From NCBI GenBank assembly GCA_900468535.1, contig UBTY01000041.1:1-64000 (forward strand): DNA of 64,000 nt, read 5' to 3'. Source of the DNA: Hyphomicrobiales bacterium (GTDB lineage: Bacteria; Pseudomonadota; Alphaproteobacteria; Rhizobiales; Rhizobiaceae). How positions within the stretch are numbered: position 1 is the stretch's first letter; every line of letters starts with the position of its first letter. Positions 55,565 through 63,858 of the stretch are shown here, piece after piece. Position numbers and translations under genes: made by a program. The notes under the pieces were generated by a model. The model was not told the origin of the DNA. It made no database searches and saw nothing but the letters and a program-made list of their open reading frames with translations.

Positions 55565-56350
55565 ATGCCCATAGAGAGCATAGGGTTCGTCGGCACAGGC
55601 GCCATCAGCGAGGCCATGGTGAGAGGCCTGTTGCGCGAGCCAACAGCCGTGCAAGAGGTTCATGTATCTCCCCGCAACGGCGAGATCGCCGCGCGTCTCG
55701 CCTCCGAATTCAGCGCTGTCCAGATCGCTCCGGACAATCAGGCCGTCGTCGATCGTAGCGAGGTCGCGGTCCTCGCCATTCGCCCTCAGATCGCCGAGGA
55801 CGTCATCCGGCAGCTTCGTTTCACAGCCGGCCAGCCCGTGATCAGCGTCGTCGCCGCGACGCAGCGCGACAGCCTGCTTGAGTGGATCGACGCGGACGTG
55901 CATCTCGTTCAGGCGATCCCATTGCCGTTCGTGGCCGACCGGCAGGGCGTCACCGCGATCTTTCCGCCCGATCCGGTGGTAGCGGCGCTGTTTAACGTGC
56001 TCGGGAGCGCTGTCGAATGCGAAAGCAGGAAGGAATACGACTTGCTGGCCGCCGCCAGTGCGCTGATGTCGACCTACTTCGGCATGATGGACATGGCCTC
56101 GACATGGCTCGAGGCGAACGGGCTCGATGCGAAGAAGGCAGGGGCCTTTCTCGCGCCGTTGTTCGAAAGCCTGGCGAAGCGTGCAAATGGACCCAGCGTG
56201 CATGCCTTCACTGAGCTCAGCAGCGAATTTGCGACGAAGGGTGGCCTTAACGAGCAGGTGCTGGTCGATTTCGAGAATGCGGGTGCCCGAAGCGGCCTGC
56301 ATCGGGCCCTGGATCGAGTCTTTGCCCGCATCGAGGGCCGCGACGGCTAG
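55565..56350 (+). CDS. Pyrroline-5-carboxylate reductase-like protein
   Basis: This 261-residue protein has the N-terminal Rossmann motif IGFVGTGAISEAMVRGL, the NADP contact region VLAIRPQIAEDVI and ISVVAATQRDSL. The C-terminal dimerisation domain ends with ATKGGLNEQVLVDFENAGA, resembling the TPGGLNE motif of ProC. ProC reduces pyrroline-5-carboxylate to proline, but ProC-like paralogues act on other imines. It shares its stop codon site with the convergent XRE-cupin gene. Confidence 0.88.
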   Translation: MPIESIGFVGTGAISEAMVRGLLREPTAVQEVHVSPRNGEIAARLASEFSAVQIAPDNQAVVDRSEVAVLAIRPQIAEDVIRQLRFTAGQPVISVVAATQRDSLLEWIDADVHLVQAIPLPFVADRQGVTAIFPPDPVVAALFNVLGSAVECESRKEYDLLAAASALMSTYFGMMDMASTWLEANGLDAKKAGAFLAPLFESLAKRANGPSVHAFTELSSEFATKGGLNEQVLVDFENAGARSGLHRALDRVFARIEGRDG

Positions 56351-56895
56351 AATGTCGGCGGCGTGCAGGCGCTGATCACCTCGCAGGGGACAGCACCGAC
56401 GCAGCGGAACCGGTGCGGACGACGGCTTTCGAAATAATAGGCGTCGCCCGGACCCAGAATGCGCCGCTCGTTGTCGACCGTTACCTCCAGCCGCCCCGAC
56501 AGGACGATCCCGCCCTCTTCGCCTTCATGGACGAGCGGAACCTTTCCCGTATCCGTTCCCGGCTGATAGCATTCCTTCAGCAGCTGCAGGCTTCGGCCGA
56601 ACATGCTCTCGCCAACCTGCCTGTAGGAGATACCCCCCTTGCCAATCTCGACGAGCTCCTCGGCAGCATAAAAGGCCTTCTTCGGCGTTTCCGGCTCAAC
56701 GGAGAAGAACTCCGCAAGACCGATCGGAATTCCGTCGAGAATTCGCTTGAGAGCGCCCACCGACGGATTTGATGCGTTCGATTCGATGAGCGAAATCGTC
56801 GAGTTGGGAACGCCGGTCTTTTTCGCCAGCTCGCGCTGCGACAGATTGTGGGCCGTCCTGACGTAGCGCAGGCGATTCCCGATATCGAACGTCAT
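56347..56895 (-). CDS. XRE-cupin transcriptional regulator (PuuR-like)
   Basis: About 182 residues. An N-terminal Cro-type helix-turn-helix (NRLRYVRTAHNLSQRELAKKTGVPNSTISLIE) is followed by a cupin domain (LVHEGEEGGIVLSGRLEVTV, then PGDAYYFESRRPHRF). This is the PuuR architecture for amine-responsive repressors. ATG 56895 is chosen; an adjacent GTG lies 3 bases upstream. It is divergent from an omega-amino-acid aminotransferase it probably controls. Confidence 0.92.
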   Translation of the reverse strand: MTFDIGNRLRYVRTAHNLSQRELAKKTGVPNSTISLIESNASNPSVGALKRILDGIPIGLAEFFSVEPETPKKAFYAAEELVEIGKGGISYRQVGESMFGRSLQLLKECYQPGTDTGKVPLVHEGEEGGIVLSGRLEVTVDNERRILGPGDAYYFESRRPHRFRCVGAVPCEVISACTPPTF

Positions 56896-56904
56896 CACGG
56901 CACC

Positions 56905-56931
56905 GTTTGGGTTGTTCAGAATAGCTCAAAC
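56905..56931. promoter_or_regulatory. Imperfect inverted repeat, candidate PuuR-type operator
   Basis: GTTTG and CAAAC form the ends of a 27-base imperfect palindrome immediately upstream of the XRE-cupin gene, in the region shared with the aminotransferase. Confidence 0.35.
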
Positions 56932-57037
56932 GATACCGATGCGATCTCATCTTTTCAATAAGTTACCGCACAAAAGAAAAGGGCTTGTTCGGCGCTTGGA
57001 AATGCTTGAATGGTTGGTCGAGCCCAAGGAGAGCACA

Positions 57038-58372
57038 ATGGATCAGATCAACAGGACGAACGCCCCGATACTCGACAACTTCTGGATGCCGTTTACGGCG
57101 AACCGGCAGTTCAAGGCGGCGCCACGTCTCCTAGCGTCGGCGGAAGGCATGTACTACACCGACGTCGATGGCAATCGTGTTCTCGACGGCACGGCAGGTC
57201 TGTGGTGCTGCAACGCCGGCCATGGCCGCAAGAAGATCTCCCAGGCAGTGGAACGCCAGATCTCGACGATGGATTTCGCGCCGACCTTCCAGATGGGGCA
57301 TCCGATCGCTTTCGACTTCGCCGCCAAGCTGGCGAAGATTGCCCCTGGCGGGCCGGACGCCAAACTTGATCGGGTCTTCTTTACCGGTTCCGGTTCGGAA
57401 TCGGTCGACACCGCCCTGAAGATCGCGATCGCCTACCAGCGCGCGATCGGCCAGGGAACGCGCACCCGCATCATCGGCCGGGAGAAGGGCTATCACGGCG
57501 TCGGCTTTGGCGGCATCTCGGTCGGCGGCCTCGTCAACAACCGCCGGATGTTTCCGCAGATCCCGGCTGATCACATGCGACACACCCTCGACGTCGAGCG
57601 CAACGCGTTCTCGAAGGGTCTCCCAGAGCACGGCGTCGAACTCGCTGACGATCTCGAACGCCTTGTTCAGCTGCATGGCGCCGAGACGATCGCTGCTGTC
57701 ATCGTCGAGCCGATGTCCGGCTCGGCCGGCGTTATCCTGCCTCCGAAGGGCTACCTGCAGAAGCTGCGCGCAACCGCCGACAAATACGGCATTCTCTTGA
57801 TATTCGACGAAGTCATCACCGGTTTCGGCCGCCTTGGAACCCCGTTCGCAACCGACTATTTCGGTGTCGTTCCTGATCTGGTTACGACGGCCAAGGGATT
57901 GACGAACGGCGCGATCCCGATGGGAGCCGTCTTCGCGAGCCGCAAGGTCTATGACGGCCTGATGGTTGGCCCGGAAAACGCGATCGAACTGTTCCACGGC
58001 TACACCTATTCGGGCCACCCGGTTGCCTGTGCCGCAGGGATTGCGACGCTTGAGATCTACGAAGAGGAAGGCCTCCTCACGCGCGCGGCCGACATCGCGG
58101 ACCATTGGCAGGAGGCCTTGCATTCCCTGAAGGGTCTTCCTCACGTCGTCGATATTCGCAACCTGGGCCTCGTGGGAGCGATCGAACTTGCGCCGCGCGA
58201 CGGAGCGCCGGGAACGCGCGCCTACAACGTCTTCGTCGACTGCTTCAACAAGGGTCTGCTGATCCGCGTGACTGGCGACATCATTGCGCTGTCGCCGCCG
58301 CTGATCGTTGAAAAGAGCGAGATCGATACGATCGTTTCCAAGATCGGCGAGGCGCTGAAGCGGACGGCGTGA
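57038..58372 (+). CDS. Class III omega-amino acid:pyruvate aminotransferase
   Basis: This 444-residue PLP enzyme starts DNFWMPFTANRQFK, typical of beta-alanine/omega-amino-acid:pyruvate aminotransferases. It carries FFTGSGSESVDTALKIA, LIFDEVITGFGRLG and the PLP lysine in TTAKGLTNGAIPMGAV. AAGGAG is just upstream of ATG 57038. It would transfer an amino group from a terminal amine (beta-alanine, GABA, putrescine or taurine-like) to pyruvate. The divergent PuuR-like regulator supports an amine-catabolic role. Confidence 0.93.
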   Translation: MDQINRTNAPILDNFWMPFTANRQFKAAPRLLASAEGMYYTDVDGNRVLDGTAGLWCCNAGHGRKKISQAVERQISTMDFAPTFQMGHPIAFDFAAKLAKIAPGGPDAKLDRVFFTGSGSESVDTALKIAIAYQRAIGQGTRTRIIGREKGYHGVGFGGISVGGLVNNRRMFPQIPADHMRHTLDVERNAFSKGLPEHGVELADDLERLVQLHGAETIAAVIVEPMSGSAGVILPPKGYLQKLRATADKYGILLIFDEVITGFGRLGTPFATDYFGVVPDLVTTAKGLTNGAIPMGAVFASRKVYDGLMVGPENAIELFHGYTYSGHPVACAAGIATLEIYEEEGLLTRAADIADHWQEALHSLKGLPHVVDIRNLGLVGAIELAPRDGAPGTRAYNVFVDCFNKGLLIRVTGDIIALSPPLIVEKSEIDTIVSKIGEALKRTA

Positions 58373-58459
58373 AATCACCCTGGCGCGCCAGCGTTACCGG
58401 CACGATCAACAGGTGACATGCAAGCCAAGCGTCGAAGGACGTCGAGGCTAGACAAACAT

Positions 58460-58490
58460 CGGGGTCGCCGCATCGCGGCCCCGACCTTCT
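58460..58490 (+). terminator. Possible terminator after aminotransferase
   Basis: A 9-bp stem with one G-U pair (CGGGGTCGC / GCGGCCCCG) and a 6-base loop is followed by ACCTTCTTG. The tail is only moderately T-rich. Confidence 0.45.
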
Positions 58491-58526
58491 TGCCGGCATC
58501 ATGTGGCAGATTCCTGCCAGGCCGGA

Positions 58527-59237
58527 CTAGATCAACCGCAGCCTGCATGCGACCGCAACCGCCTGTGTCCTGGTCACTGTGTCCAGCTTGATCATTGCGG
58601 TCTTCAGGTACGTATTTACGGTGTGGGCGCTGAGGCCCAGGATTATCGCGATATCATCACTGCTCTTTCCAGCAGCAGCCCAGCGCAGGCAATCGAGTTC
58701 GCGCGAGCTCAGGCCCCTCGAATTGCTGTCGGCGTCCACGAGGCGATCAAGCGCTTTCATGGATTCCAGAATAATCAAACCCAGTTCCGTCTCGTCGGCA
58801 ACCTCCCGCTCGCCGGACAACATGATCAGATACTGGCGCTTGTTGATATCAAACAACGACAATCCGAGAGTATTGGCAAAGCCATCGTCGTGATAAACAC
58901 CCACGAGTTCGCTGCTCACGCCTTCCTCCTTCGCTTTGGCATGCAGCAGACTCCCGGCGTAAACGGGAAGAATCGATCGTTTCAGCCCCTGAATGATCCG
59001 GCTTTGCCGAAACATGTCGGTATGCTCGTAGCGTGAAAGCAGATCGTCCGGCCAATTGGTTACGAGGAGATTTCCAAGCAGACCCGCCCTGTCAATCGCC
59101 GGGAAATAAGCGGCCAGGTAAAATTGCAGTCCGTGCGACGCACAAACTGCGCCAAGCCTATCGCCGAAATGGCTCAGCGAATTGGCTTCGGGCCTCGATG
59201 CGGCGGTTTCCGTTGGTTTGATTGTCGAGTATGTCAC
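58527..59237 (-). CDS. Solo LuxR-type regulator with diverged sensor domain
   Basis: About 236 residues with a GTG start (GGAGG six bases upstream); an ATG at 59261 is possible. The N-terminal half resembles an autoinducer-binding domain (NLLVTNWPDDLLSRYEHTDM) but lacks the usual Asp-Pro of acyl-homoserine-lactone pockets. The C-terminal LuxR helix-turn-helix is canonical (LSSRELDCLRWAAAGKSSDDIAIILGLSAHTVNTYLK). No luxI-type synthase is in the window. It may sense a non-AHL signal. Confidence 0.85.
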   Translation of the reverse strand: MTYSTIKPTETAASRPEANSLSHFGDRLGAVCASHGLQFYLAAYFPAIDRAGLLGNLLVTNWPDDLLSRYEHTDMFRQSRIIQGLKRSILPVYAGSLLHAKAKEEGVSSELVGVYHDDGFANTLGLSLFDINKRQYLIMLSGEREVADETELGLIILESMKALDRLVDADSNSRGLSSRELDCLRWAAAGKSSDDIAIILGLSAHTVNTYLKTAMIKLDTVTRTQAVAVACRLRLI

Positions 59238-59486
59238 ACAATACCTCCGCCCACGGATCATCGCCTGACCCGCACGCCGCTCTCAAGCTCGGGCCAGATC
59301 ATGAACTTGGTGAATACCGTTGGCAATCTCGACCCGTTGCGAACAGCTGAGGAGATAGTTGTCCTGCCGCTATGTGCGGCGCGCTGCCGAGTTCGAAGAC
59401 CGCAAAGGCTTCCGGCCTAAGCGCAGTCTCGCATTGTTGGCCTATCGAACCGGAGCTTCTGCCCCGCGCCGCGCCTCAGCAGTCGC

Positions 59487-60122
59487 TTAACGGCTGGGCC
59501 GCCGAACCGCGCGCACTTTGCCGCTGGTCCCACCGCCGCAAAACAGGCGGTCGTGGCCATCGGACTCCAACCCCGAAACAGTCAGGCCGGGCGGCATGTC
59601 GATCCGTTCAAGCACGCGGCCGCTTTCGGGCTCAATGTGCCGGATATCGCTCTCCTCGCCCTCCCAGGTGGCATGCCAGAGTTCACCCTCGACCCAGGTC
59701 ACGCCGGTCACGAAACGGTTTGATTCGATGCTGCGAAGTAGCGTGCCGGTCTCCGGATCAATCTGATGGATCTTCCGGCCACGATAATCTCCGACCCAGA
59801 GCGCTCCTTCCGCCCAGGCTAGCCCAGAATTGCCAGTGCCTGATGGTGCCGGGATGGTCGAAAGCACCGCGCCTGTCTTCGGATCGATCTTCTGGATTCG
59901 ATCCCCAGCGATCTGAAACAGATGGCGCCCGTCATAAGCAGTGCCGGCGTGCGCGGCAACGTCGATCGAGCGCACAACCGCGCCCGCATCGGGATCGAGG
60001 GCATTCAGCCTGTCGCCCGACGCGAACCAGACGTGTCTTCCGTCGTAGGTCACTCCTGCCACCTGATCGACATCGGGGAAAGGCCCATATTCGCGAAGGA
60101 TTTCAGCTTTGCTCTGTTTCAT
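59487..60122 (-). CDS. Small beta-propeller-like repeat protein
   Basis: This 211-residue cytoplasmic protein has four or five repeats of the type VTYDGRHVWFASGDRLNALDPDAG / LAWAEGALWVGDYRGRKIHQIDPETG. Relatives include glutaminyl-cyclotransferase-like and YVTN/PQQ-like propellers. No catalytic motif is certain. Its ATG overlaps the stop of the upstream HTH gene (ATGA), so the two are probably co-translated. Confidence 0.75.
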   Translation of the reverse strand: MKQSKAEILREYGPFPDVDQVAGVTYDGRHVWFASGDRLNALDPDAGAVVRSIDVAAHAGTAYDGRHLFQIAGDRIQKIDPKTGAVLSTIPAPSGTGNSGLAWAEGALWVGDYRGRKIHQIDPETGTLLRSIESNRFVTGVTWVEGELWHATWEGEESDIRHIEPESGRVLERIDMPPGLTVSGLESDGHDRLFCGGGTSGKVRAVRRPSR

Positions 60123-61351
60123 TGGCCTATCCTACTGGTTGGCAGTGGACCTGGGAGTAACAAAGTTGACGGGAATCCTGGCAGCGATGGAGTCGTCCAT
60201 CGCCGTGCTGGCCCTCGTCCGAAGGATTGCACCTTGCCCGTTTCAGCCAACGTATCAAGGGCTCGTTGCACGGTGCGCGGGCTGGCTCCAATAGCGATCG
60301 CCAACGCCGAACTCGACCAGGCCTCCCCATCCGCCAGGAATGCGAGAATCTCGCCATTTTGCTCCTCGATGGGCGGGGCCAGGATGGCCACATCATTGGC
60401 GCGCCGCGGGGCAAGAATGAAACCGGCCTTGGTCGCATTAATATCGGCGATGCTGTGAAGCTCGCCGCGAAGCCGGCCAATCTCGACGCGCAGCCTTGCG
60501 CGGTGCGATTCATCAGCGTCCTTCCCCTTAAAGGCGCGGGCAACGAGGACGTGCCGCGACACGTCGGCCGGCCAACTCTCGGCCAGCGCGCGCGCCAGCG
60601 CGAACAGCACCGGCCGCGTTGTGAGTGAAACGACCGTATCCCCATTTCGCACGACATAGCGACACGCATCGACCACAAGCGCACCGGAGGCCAGTACTGT
60701 CTCGACTTCCTGAAGCGTCAGGAAACGCTCTTCGCCCTGCCCGACCAGCCGGGCCGCCGGCGCTTCCAAGACTTCGGAGGCCCGGTCAACCTCCGCGCTC
60801 AACGAAGCAATCCCCGCCTCGCGCGCTGCATTGCCTGCCCGTTGCAGCGCGACGCGCGCAACTTCGATCCTGAGACGCCGGATGGCAATCCCTGCCATGG
60901 CGAGTTCGTATCCCGTTCGCAAGGAAGGTGGAAGCGATATCGGATCGATCCCGACAAGCAGCCGTTCGGCCTCGTCAAGATGACCGATGAGAAGCAACCG
61001 CCTCGCTTCGAGATGGCGTGCGTGCGCTGCATTCAGGCGGTCGCCATGAGCTTCCAGCGCCTCCCGAGCGGCGGTCAGCGTCTTTGCCGGCCAGGCAAGA
61101 TCGCGCGAGACCAGCGCGATTTCCGCCTCAGCGACGACACATCGCGCCCGCGCGACAGCTTCCCTCGGTCCGAAGGCGCGGGCAGCCGTCTTCAGCAAAA
61201 CCTTCGCCCGGACGAGATCGCCAAGCTGTGCCATCACAATGCCGCGAAGCGCGAGCGCTGGTGCATCGTCTCGCAGCGCCACCCTCTTCAAAGCGCCGAG
61301 GAGATCGCCGGTCGCAAGCAGCCTCGCTGCGGCGGTGATCACCTCGTCCAT
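60119..61351 (-). CDS. HTH regulator with long helical N-terminal region
   Basis: About 410 residues. The first 240 residues are helix-rich and resemble TPR-like repeats (AREALEAHGDRLNAAHARHLEARRLLL). The C-terminal part has a winged-helix segment (IAIGASPRTVQRALDTLAETGKVQSFGRGPARRW). The start at 61351 has GGGA upstream; the frame extends to 61612 without support. It is divergent from the DUF899 gene and coupled to the beta-propeller gene. DNA binding and regulation of DUF899 are inferred. Confidence 0.75.
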   Translation of the reverse strand: MDEVITAAARLLATGDLLGALKRVALRDDAPALALRGIVMAQLGDLVRAKVLLKTAARAFGPREAVARARCVVAEAEIALVSRDLAWPAKTLTAAREALEAHGDRLNAAHARHLEARRLLLIGHLDEAERLLVGIDPISLPPSLRTGYELAMAGIAIRRLRIEVARVALQRAGNAAREAGIASLSAEVDRASEVLEAPAARLVGQGEERFLTLQEVETVLASGALVVDACRYVVRNGDTVVSLTTRPVLFALARALAESWPADVSRHVLVARAFKGKDADESHRARLRVEIGRLRGELHSIADINATKAGFILAPRRANDVAILAPPIEEQNGEILAFLADGEAWSSSALAIAIGASPRTVQRALDTLAETGKVQSFGRGPARRWTTPSLPGFPSTLLLPGPLPTSRIGQ

Positions 61352-61472
61352 CGAAATCCCGCCAAACTTGTAACTCCCATCCTCTCCCGTTTCGACCCTA
61401 GTCTGCTCATGACATCCAAGCGACCGCAAGGGGCGGTTCGCTGCACCGACAGAGATCAAGAGGAGAAGCGCA

Positions 61473-62270
61473 ATGACGATGCACATCACGGGCACACGCG
61501 AAGAGTGGCTTGCCGCACGGCTTGACCTGCTTGCGGAAGAGAAGGAACTGACGCGGCAAAGCGATATGCTGGCAGAACGTCGACGGGCACTGCCATGGGT
61601 TCCGATCGACAAGGACTACCGGTTCGATACTGCCAAGGGAAACGTCTCCCTGGCCGATCTCTTCAAGGGTCGTTCGCAGTTGCTAATCTATCACTTCATG
61701 TTCGGCCCCGACTATACGGCCGGATGCCCCTCATGCTCGTCGCTCGCGGATGGCTTCAACGGCGTTGTTGTTCATCTCGAAAATCATGACGTCGCCTTCA
61801 CGGCTGTTTCCCGCGCGCCGCTTCCGAAGCTGGAAGCCTTCAAGGAGCGGATGGGCTGGAGCTTCGATTGGGCATCCTCCTTCGGCAGCGATTTCAATCT
61901 GGACTTCAGCGTCCTGTTTACCGAACAGCAGCAGCGCGAAGGCGGGATTGAGTATAACTATCGCCGCGAACCGCCGGCACCCAAGCCTGTTGCAGGCCAG
62001 GCCGTGCAGGAATGGAAACTGCGCGGCAGCGAAACCCCTGTCGGCCAAATCGCCGCGATGACCGGAACCGATGTCGCCACCTATACACGCGACCGACCGG
62101 GCGTCAGCGCCTTCGTTCTCAAGGACGGCGTCGTCTACCACACCTACTCCAGCTACGCGCGCGGCGTCGACGGCATTTGGGGCGTGTATCAGTGGCTCGA
62201 CCGCGCGCCGCTCGGCCGGAACGAACAAGGCATCTGGTGGCGCCTTCACGACGAGTACGGCCGGGGATGA
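61473..62270 (+). CDS. DUF899 thioredoxin-like protein
   Basis: This 265-residue protein matches DUF899: EEWLAARLDLLAEEKELTRQ, then LADLFKGRSQLLIYHFMFGPDYTAGCPSCSSLADGF with a CPSC pair at the position of a thioredoxin active site. The C-terminus (GRNEQGIWWRLHDEY) is conserved. Function is unknown, probably redox. GAGGAGAAG is just upstream. A small membrane-protein gene follows after 4 bases. Confidence 0.93.
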   Translation: MTMHITGTREEWLAARLDLLAEEKELTRQSDMLAERRRALPWVPIDKDYRFDTAKGNVSLADLFKGRSQLLIYHFMFGPDYTAGCPSCSSLADGFNGVVVHLENHDVAFTAVSRAPLPKLEAFKERMGWSFDWASSFGSDFNLDFSVLFTEQQQREGGIEYNYRREPPAPKPVAGQAVQEWKLRGSETPVGQIAAMTGTDVATYTRDRPGVSAFVLKDGVVYHTYSSYARGVDGIWGVYQWLDRAPLGRNEQGIWWRLHDEYGRG

Positions 62271-62274
62271 GACC

Positions 62275-62556
62275 ATGGCTTCCGCTCACCAAACAAGGCC
62301 CAACCCATCGGTCCGGGCGCCGGCAGTTCCGACGGCAAGCATTGTCGGCTGGCTTTGCCTCGCTGCGACGCCGACCTTTGCCATCATGGCGATAGTCACA
62401 TTCACAGGCGGCGGAGGAGACATGATCTGCTCCGCAATGCCGGACTCTTTGCCGGTGGATGGCATGACGACTATGTACCTTCTGATGGCCGCCTTCCACA
62501 TGCCGCCGTGGCTACGGCTGATGTCTGGTCATTCGATCGAGGCCGACCGGCGTTGA
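62275..62556 (+). CDS. Small membrane protein downstream of DUF899
   Basis: This 93-residue protein has two hydrophobic segments (IVGWLCLAATPTFAIMAIVTF and TTMYLLMAAFHMPPWLRLM). GGGGA lies eight bases upstream of ATG. It begins 4 bases after the DUF899 stop, so co-expression is likely. I do not recognise the family. Confidence 0.65.
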   Translation: MASAHQTRPNPSVRAPAVPTASIVGWLCLAATPTFAIMAIVTFTGGGGDMICSAMPDSLPVDGMTTMYLLMAAFHMPPWLRLMSGHSIEADRR

Positions 62557-62721
62557 TCCCAGCCGGAGCCGGCGTCCTGAAGTTTCCGCATCCCAACCAT
62601 GCTTGGGGCGCGGTCTTTCGAAGACAGCGGATTGGGCCGAGCGCCGGAAGGTCGATCGGTAAAAGGCACTCTACTCACGCCGATATCCAGGGGATGACGA
62701 CAAGTTCGGGTCTCCTTGCGA

Positions 62722-63363
62722 TCAGCGCTGGAACGTCAGGTGAATGGTACCGCTCGGTGCAGTTTCTGATTTGACTGTGTAGCCAGCTTCTAGGCCCCGA
62801 AGATCGTCCCACAAACGTATGCCACGCCCGAGCAAAATCGGCGTAATTGCGACGTGCAAACGATCGACCAAACCTGCTTTCAGAAAGTCGCGGACCACCG
62901 TCGGCCCGCCGCCGACCCGGACATCCTTCCCCATCGCGGCCTCCGTTGCGCGCTTGAGCGCCTCAGCCGGACTCGCATTCAGGAAATGAAAGGTCGTGCC
63001 TCCTGCCATTTCGAGGGCGGGGCGCTGCCTGTGGGTAAGCACGAAAACAGGAACCCGGAACGGTGGCTCCTCGCCCCACCAGCCACGCCAACTGGGATCG
63101 TCGGGGAAGTTATGAAGCCCGAACATTCCGGCGCCCATGATCTCTGCACCTACATTCTCGAAGTACTCCCTGGCATAGTCATCGTCGACACCCGTGGTCC
63201 CGGCCCCGCTGGTGTCCTTGAATACACGCTCACGGAAGGTTCGCGTTGCGACGTAAGCGCCGACGAGACGCGGCCAGTCTTCTCCGAACGGCACTTCCGG
63301 TGTCTGGTCCGTCGTTGTCGCGAATCCATCGAGCGAGACCATGAGATCAACACGTACTGCCAC
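62722..63363 (-). CDS. Dihydrofolate-reductase-like (RibD C-terminal) protein
   Basis: About 213 residues with a GTG start and AAGGAG seven bases upstream. Conserved features are LMVSLDGFATTTDQTPEVPFG, MGAGMFGLHN and the NADPH motif MGKDVRVGGGPTVVRDFLKAGLVDRLHV. Such proteins are NADPH-dependent reductases of unknown substrate. It is divergent from an ArsR regulator. Confidence 0.9.
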   Translation of the reverse strand: MAVRVDLMVSLDGFATTTDQTPEVPFGEDWPRLVGAYVATRTFRERVFKDTSGAGTTGVDDDYAREYFENVGAEIMGAGMFGLHNFPDDPSWRGWWGEEPPFRVPVFVLTHRQRPALEMAGGTTFHFLNASPAEALKRATEAAMGKDVRVGGGPTVVRDFLKAGLVDRLHVAITPILLGRGIRLWDDLRGLEAGYTVKSETAPSGTIHLTFQR

Positions 63364-63420
63364 TGGAACTCTCCTTGTGAGTGGGTGAACCGCCAAAGTC
63401 GGCAACAAGACCTCAATACT

Positions 63421-63434
63421 AAGGCAGGTGCCTT
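63421..63434. promoter_or_regulatory. ArsR operator site 1
   Basis: AAGGCA-N2-TGCCTT, perfect 6-bp arms, preceded by ACT as in site 2. Confidence 0.65.
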
Positions 63435-63438
63435 TATA

Positions 63439-63444
63439 TATAAT
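63439..63444 (+). promoter_or_regulatory. Candidate -10 (TATAAT) between the two operator sites
   Basis: A perfect TATAAT on the plus strand between the operators is the natural -10 of the ArsR/AHSA1 operon. No good -35 is visible 17 bases upstream, so this is tentative. Confidence 0.35.
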
Positions 63445-63452
63445 CCAAACAC

Positions 63453-63468
63453 TAAGGCAAGTGCCTTA
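63453..63468. promoter_or_regulatory. ArsR operator site 2
   Basis: TAAGGCA-N2-TGCCTTA, perfect 7-bp arms. It is centred 33 bp (about three turns) from site 1. Confidence 0.65.
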
Positions 63469-63510
63469 TTGTTATTGACGACCGCACGAACTCACTTTAC
63501 TGAGCTATGT

Positions 63511-63858
63511 ATGCCCTATCATTCGACCCCTCTCGATCTTGCCTTTCACGCGCTGAGCGACCCCACCCGGCGTGCGGTCGTATCGCGACTGTCTCGAGGC
63601 GAGGTGCCGGTCAGTGTGCTTGCCGAACCTTTCGATATGGCGCTGCCCTCCTTCGCACAGCATCTCAAGGTCCTCGAGGACTGCGGGCTGATCGCCAGCG
63701 AGAAGCGCGGCCGTAGCCGCTGGTGCCGACTGGTGCAGGCGCGCTTCGATGAGGCGGCGGAGTGGATGCTGGCAGAGCGTCGGAGCTGGACGGAGCGGCT
63801 GGACCGGCTGGAAGCCTACCTGGACAAGACCCAAGAGGATGATGAAGTACATGACTAA
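63511..63858 (+). CDS. ArsR family regulator
   Basis: About 115 residues with a winged helix: LDLAFHALSDPTRRAVVSRLSRGEVPVSVLAEPFDMALPSFAQHLKVLEDCGLIASEK. There is no cysteine metal site in the usual helix, as in the subgroup that pairs with AHSA1 genes. It is preceded by two matched palindromes and overlaps the AHSA1 gene by 8 bases. The start lacks a strong ribosome-binding site. Confidence 0.92.
   Translation: MPYHSTPLDLAFHALSDPTRRAVVSRLSRGEVPVSVLAEPFDMALPSFAQHLKVLEDCGLIASEKRGRSRWCRLVQARFDEAAEWMLAERRSWTERLDRLEAYLDKTQEDDEVHD

Noticed and set aside
55293..55574. 93-codon plus-strand frame before the P5C-reductase-like gene
   Set aside because: Out of frame overlap with the downstream start, no recognisable motif.
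57131..58378. 415-codon minus-strand frame opposite the aminotransferase
   Set aside because: Antisense shadow of a strongly conserved enzyme.
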